Shown here in pieces: positions 6,255 through 8,653 of a stretch of DNA of 8,653 nt. The number at the start of each line of letters is the position of its first letter. Position 1 is the first letter of the stretch. The DNA lies in NCBI GenBank assembly GCA_947175715.1, contig CAMWOD010000028.1, positions 1 to 8,653 on the forward strand, written 5' to 3'. The notes beneath the pieces are model-generated. The model saw nothing but the letters and a program-made list of their open reading frames with translations, did no database searches and was not told the DNA's origin. The translations under genes and the position numbers were made by a program. This DNA is from an uncultured Porphyromonadaceae bacterium. Lineage in GTDB: Bacteria; Bacteroidota; Bacteroidia; Bacteroidales; Muribaculaceae.

Positions 6255-6956
6255 TTATTTGGTGCGGAGAGCTTTGTCGATTACGGGCTTGATGATGCTC
6301 TCCATCACGGTGTAGCCGGCGGCATTGGGGTGTACGCCGTCGCCGCTTAAGGCCGGGTTAATGGTGCCGTCGTCGCCGGCCTTCATTGCCGAGTGATAGT
6401 CGACGTAGGGAATCTTGTGGGCATCGGCGTAGGCCTTGATTCGCTTGTTGATGGCGATAACTCGCTGTGGAGCGTCGGTAATCGACATGTTCCAGTAGAA
6501 CTCGGTGACCGGGAGCACCGAAGTCAATATCACCTTTATGCCGTTGGCCTGTGCCAGCTGCACCATCGACTCGATGTTGGCCATCGTGCGGTCAATGTCG
6601 AATGGGTGGGTGTTTTCGGCGCAGTCGTTGGTGCCGCCGTTGATTACCACCAGCTCGGGCTTAAGGTCGATTACGTCCTGGCGGAAGCGCACGAGAAACT
6701 GGTAGGTGGTCTGGCCGCTGATGCCGCGGCCCACATAGTTGTTGGCGCTGAAAAATTCTGGGTGACTTGCGGGCCAGAAGTCGGTGATGGAATTGCCTAA
6801 GAACACCACACGGTGCTCCCCTTTGATAGGTGACGGCAGTTCCTTATTGGCTTGAGCGTAGCGGTTTTGACCGGCCCAGTCGCGATTTTGCGCGCCGACC
6901 GTTGCCGAGCATGTAAGCGCCCCCACAATTATCGAAAATAATAATGCTTTCATCAT
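6255..6956 (-). CDS. Secreted SGNH/GDSL-family hydrolase (acylhydrolase or O-acetylesterase type)
   Basis: Serine esterase of the SGNH fold, likely removing acetyl or acyl groups from sugars or lipids outside the cytoplasm. A signal peptide is clear: a short MMK start, a hydrophobic core (4-16) and a probable signal peptidase I site after Ala22 (VGA|QN). Cys16 lacks a proper lipobox, so a lipoprotein is less likely. Blocks in order: I GNSIT with nucleophile Ser56, II VGRGISGQ with the oxyanion-hole glycine (Gly78 or Gly81), III GGTND with Asn110, and V DGVH with Asp206 and His209. All catalytic residues are present, and 233 residues is the usual length for a single-domain member. Two adjacent ATG codons (6956-6951) can serve as start. 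It lies 150 bases upstream of asnS, which has its own promoter, so it need not share that operon. No consensus promoter was found in front of it. The substrate cannot be told from sequence. Confidence 0.9.
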   Translation of the reverse strand: MMKALLFSIIVGALTCSATVGAQNRDWAGQNRYAQANKELPSPIKGEHRVVFLGNSITDFWPASHPEFFSANNYVGRGISGQTTYQFLVRFRQDVIDLKPELVVINGGTNDCAENTHPFDIDRTMANIESMVQLAQANGIKVILTSVLPVTEFYWNMSITDAPQRVIAINKRIKAYADAHKIPYVDYHSAMKAGDDGTINPALSGDGVHPNAAGYTVMESIIKPVIDKALRTK

Positions 6957-6987
6957 ATCATCATATCGCTAACAATGTGAATACACA

Positions 6988-7008
6988 GTTTACAAAAAAA
7001 CGTTTACA
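6988..7008. repeat. Pair of 7-base direct repeats upstream of the SGNH hydrolase
   Basis: GTTTACA occurs at 6988-6994 and again at 7002-7008, 14 bases apart start to start, in the 56-base gap between the ATPase stop and the hydrolase start. It may be a regulator site or chance in an A/T-rich spacer. Confidence 0.3.
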
Positions 7009-7012
7009 GCTT

Positions 7013-8164
7013 TTAGAAGGAAGAGTCGATGGCAATTACATTGCCGTTGGAAGTCTGCAAATTGTCAGATCCGGAATATATCACGGTTCGGCTATTTACA
7101 GGTGTGCCCGACAGCTCTCCCCATTTTGTCAGGCCGTCAAAGAACGAGGGCGTAAAAGTGCTCCCCGACTTAATCTCATATCCATGTTGTTGCACCCCGA
7201 TTGTTTCAATCAAGTCAACCTCAAGGCCTGTGCTGTCGCGCCAGAAAGTGAGATCAGGTACTATGCCGTTATTGAGTCTGTCCTTGATAAATTGGTTGAC
7301 TACCAAATTTTCAAACAGCCCCCCGCGAAGGAAATGACTTTCAATTTGCTCAGTCGACCGTATACCGAGCAGACTACATGCCAGGCCGGTATCATAGAAA
7401 AACAGCTTCGGGGTCTTGACAATCCGCTTATTATAATTGTTGAAATTAGGTTCAAGTCGATAAAGGATATAACTTGCCTCAAGCACGGACAACCATGATT
7501 CTACTGTAGGAATAGCAACCCCGGCTTCAATTGCAAGATTCGACTTATTGAGCAACTGCCCTATCCTGCCCGCGCAAAGACGGATGAATCTGGTGAAACG
7601 TCCGAGATCTCCGATATTGAGCATTGTGCGTACATCTCGCTCTACATATGTGGCAATGTAGGATGGATAATAGTCGGTCGGATCTATGTCTTTATCATAT
7701 ATGCGAGGATAAAATCCTTTAAATATCTGTTCATTGATTGTGGCGGGCAATTTGCCGGCATCATACAATTCATGACGCGAGAATGGGAGTAGTTTTAACA
7801 CCGCAGTTCGTCCGGCAAGTGACTGATCGATAGCTGCCATAAGATGGAAGTTGCGTGAACCGGCGAGCAAATACATTCCTGGCTCATTTACTTCGTCAAT
7901 ATGTCTCTGAAGATAAGAAAACAACGATGGCACGCGCTCAGCTTCATCTATTATTATGTGGTTGTTGAATGTCTTGATGAAGCCATTGGGATCATCCGTA
8001 GCAAACAACCGCATATCAGGATTCTCCAGTGACACATATCGGTAATCGGGAAATAAGTTTTTTAACAATGTTGACTTCCCCGATTGTCGCGGGCCAGTGA
8101 GTGTCACAATCGGGAATTTTGTGCTTAGATAGCGAATTTTGTCACTTAAATCTCTTTTAATCAT
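7013..8164 (-). CDS. AAA-family ATPase with DUF4143 C-terminal domain
   Basis: ATPase of the AAA_14/DUF4143 type, a family spread by horizontal transfer in bacteria and archaea; its cellular role is not well established. The N-terminal ATPase domain has Walker A GPRQSGKST (24-32), Walker B HIIIDEAERVP (69-79), a sensor-like AGSRNF (101-106) and a conserved AGRT with Arg119. The central part (about 200-270) has helical, winged-helix-like character and the DUF4143 signature region LFFYDTG (254-260). The C-terminal part carries FEN (284-286), GLEVDLIE (313-320) and YEIKSG (329-334), the layout of a PD-(D/E)XK nuclease-like fold with Asp317, Glu330 and Lys332. The length of 383 residues is typical and the frame is intact. 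It is more AT-rich than the asnS operon, consistent with acquisition. The ATG at 8164-8162 follows a consensus -7 element by about 35 bases. It is cytoplasmic, with no signal or membrane segment. Confidence 0.92.
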   Translation of the reverse strand: MIKRDLSDKIRYLSTKFPIVTLTGPRQSGKSTLLKNLFPDYRYVSLENPDMRLFATDDPNGFIKTFNNHIIIDEAERVPSLFSYLQRHIDEVNEPGMYLLAGSRNFHLMAAIDQSLAGRTAVLKLLPFSRHELYDAGKLPATINEQIFKGFYPRIYDKDIDPTDYYPSYIATYVERDVRTMLNIGDLGRFTRFIRLCAGRIGQLLNKSNLAIEAGVAIPTVESWLSVLEASYILYRLEPNFNNYNKRIVKTPKLFFYDTGLACSLLGIRSTEQIESHFLRGGLFENLVVNQFIKDRLNNGIVPDLTFWRDSTGLEVDLIETIGVQQHGYEIKSGSTFTPSFFDGLTKWGELSGTPVNSRTVIYSGSDNLQTSNGNVIAIDSSF

Positions 8165-8198
8165 GTTTTTGCAATTCTAAAGTGGCATTTTATAATTG

Positions 8199-8232
8199 CA
8201 AAGATACATAAAAATCTTGACGATTCATCCAA
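8199..8232 (-). promoter_or_regulatory. Promoter of the DUF4143 ATPase
   Basis: The minus strand has TATCTTTG (8206-8199) followed by CA, identical to the tRNA-Asp -7 element. The nearest upstream TTG (8232-8230) is 23 bases away, slightly longer than the 20 seen elsewhere here. The leader would be about 30 bases. Confidence 0.65.
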
Positions 8233-8268
8233 GAGCCATAAAAATATGGAAGCGACCCATGCGAATGA

Positions 8269-8439
8269 AATCATTCAAGAAATATTTACAAAGAGGGAGA
8301 ACTGGAAGAAGTGGCAACTGTCAATATTGACGAGGAGGTTTACAACATTGGTGCATCATTGATAGATCTCGGTAAGAAGCTCTTTGCATTCTCCAAGATG
8401 GAAGTGATGACTGGGTCGGAACTGTTAGCAGAATTGTGA
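8269..8439 (+). pseudogene. Gene remnant: RhuM-like fragment joined to an ORF6N-like C-terminus
   Basis: An open frame of 56 codons ending at TGA 8437-8439, preceded by an in-frame TGA (8266-8268) and lacking a good start. The first part (NIYKEGELEEVAT, about residues 5-17) resembles the stretch after the N-terminal HTH of RhuM-type virulence proteins. The rest (VYNIGASLIDLGKKLFAF and SKMEVMTGSELLAEL) resembles the C-terminal tail of ORF6N-domain, phage-type proteins in this phylum, usually written HDRFL...YHIGAS...DLGKKWFAFSKM. These likenesses come from memory, not a search. The middle and the start are missing, so it reads as decayed accessory DNA left by deletion. It could also be a small expressed protein, but no promoter or start supports that. 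Confidence 0.45.
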
Positions 8440-8653
8440 GCTTGTATGACCACAAAATAAGAACGATACGGACGGTTAGCCATTTCATAACATAGTAATA
8501 CAGTATTGCAGGAAAATAGTTTAGCGCTTGGCCTTGTAGAGAAATTTAGCTAACTTTGTGCCATCACAAGAGTGTGACCTTAGTGAGATAAACATCCCTA
8601 CGACCATCTATCAAAAGTTGCAGCGAGTTCAGGCCACGTATTCTTTTTAATTA
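8440..8653. other. Right-edge intergenic region without a gene
   Basis: About 210 bases with no supported coding region on either strand. It holds an odd-length palindrome AATAC-A-GTATT (8497-8507), a plus-strand promoter (8528-8558), and just after it a small hairpin TCACA-AGAG-TGTGA (8564-8577). The stretch from about 8565 to the edge is probably the leader of a plus-strand gene or small RNA beyond the window; no ATG occurs on the plus strand there. Confidence 0.5.
8528..8558 (+). promoter_or_regulatory. Plus-strand promoter at the right edge
   Basis: TTG (8528-8530), a 20-base spacer and TAACTTTG (8551-8558), a full match to the Bacteroidota promoter pattern and the only one found on the plus strand. 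Transcription would start near 8565 and leave the window with a leader of at least 85 bases. What it drives is not visible. Confidence 0.65.

Noticed and set aside
6944..7498. 184-codon plus-strand open frame antisense to the DUF4143 ATPase
   Set aside because: The ATPase frame has clear DUF4143 and nuclease-like motifs over the same bases; the antisense frame has none.
8564..8653. 28-codon minus-strand frame at the right edge that looks slightly protein-like
   Set aside because: It is bounded by stops on both sides, has no start and overlaps a strong plus-strand promoter leader.
1..8653. CRISPR array, complete insertion sequence or T-box riboswitch
   Set aside because: No regularly spaced repeats, transposase frame or terminal inverted repeats were seen, and the short asnS leader shows no T-box pattern.

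Overview
The window looks like a piece of a Bacteroidales chromosome (gut Bacteroidota, possibly Muribaculaceae-like; the family is a guess). The reasons are promoters of the Bacteroidota primary-sigma type (TTG, about 20 bases, TAnnTTTG), starts without Shine-Dalgarno sequences, and a bacterial GH3-family protein of a kind common in this phylum. Nearly everything is read from the minus strand, so the transcriptional order runs from right to left.

Layout in transcription order. The right edge (about 8165-8653) is non-coding or decayed. It holds a small plus-strand gene remnant and a well-formed plus-strand promoter whose gene lies outside the window. Next come a DUF4143-type AAA ATPase with its own promoter (7013-8164), a secreted SGNH/GDSL hydrolase (6255-6956), and a tight three-gene operon: asparaginyl-tRNA synthetase (4707-6104), an MsbA-type ABC exporter (2874-4706) and a GH3-family acyl-acid amido synthetase homologue (1359-2870). 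The three operon genes are separated by 0 and 3 bases, and a consensus promoter precedes the synthetase. A tRNA-Asp gene follows with its own promoter and a clear intrinsic terminator (1037-1245). The left edge is the first 265 codons of a cytosine-5 DNA methyltransferase that runs off the window (1-797).

The core block (GH3, ABC, asnS, SGNH) is GC-rich: 36 of 60 bases in a sampled GH3 line. The methyltransferase and the DUF4143 ATPase are more AT-rich (26/60 and 25/60 in sampled lines). Both belong to families that move between genomes, so the core block seems to be flanked by accessory DNA, with the methyltransferase lying just 3' of a tRNA gene.

The most interesting points are: the asnS-ABC-GH3 operon, in which an amide-forming enzyme is made together with an exporter and an aminoacyl-tRNA synthetase; the TTG start of the exporter directly abutting the asnS stop codon; a pair of mutually exclusive hairpins in the methyltransferase leader; and a chimeric remnant, apparently of RhuM-like and ORF6N-like phage or toxin-associated proteins, next to the ATPase. 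I saw no CRISPR array, complete insertion sequence or rRNA. I did not find a convincing complete new system.
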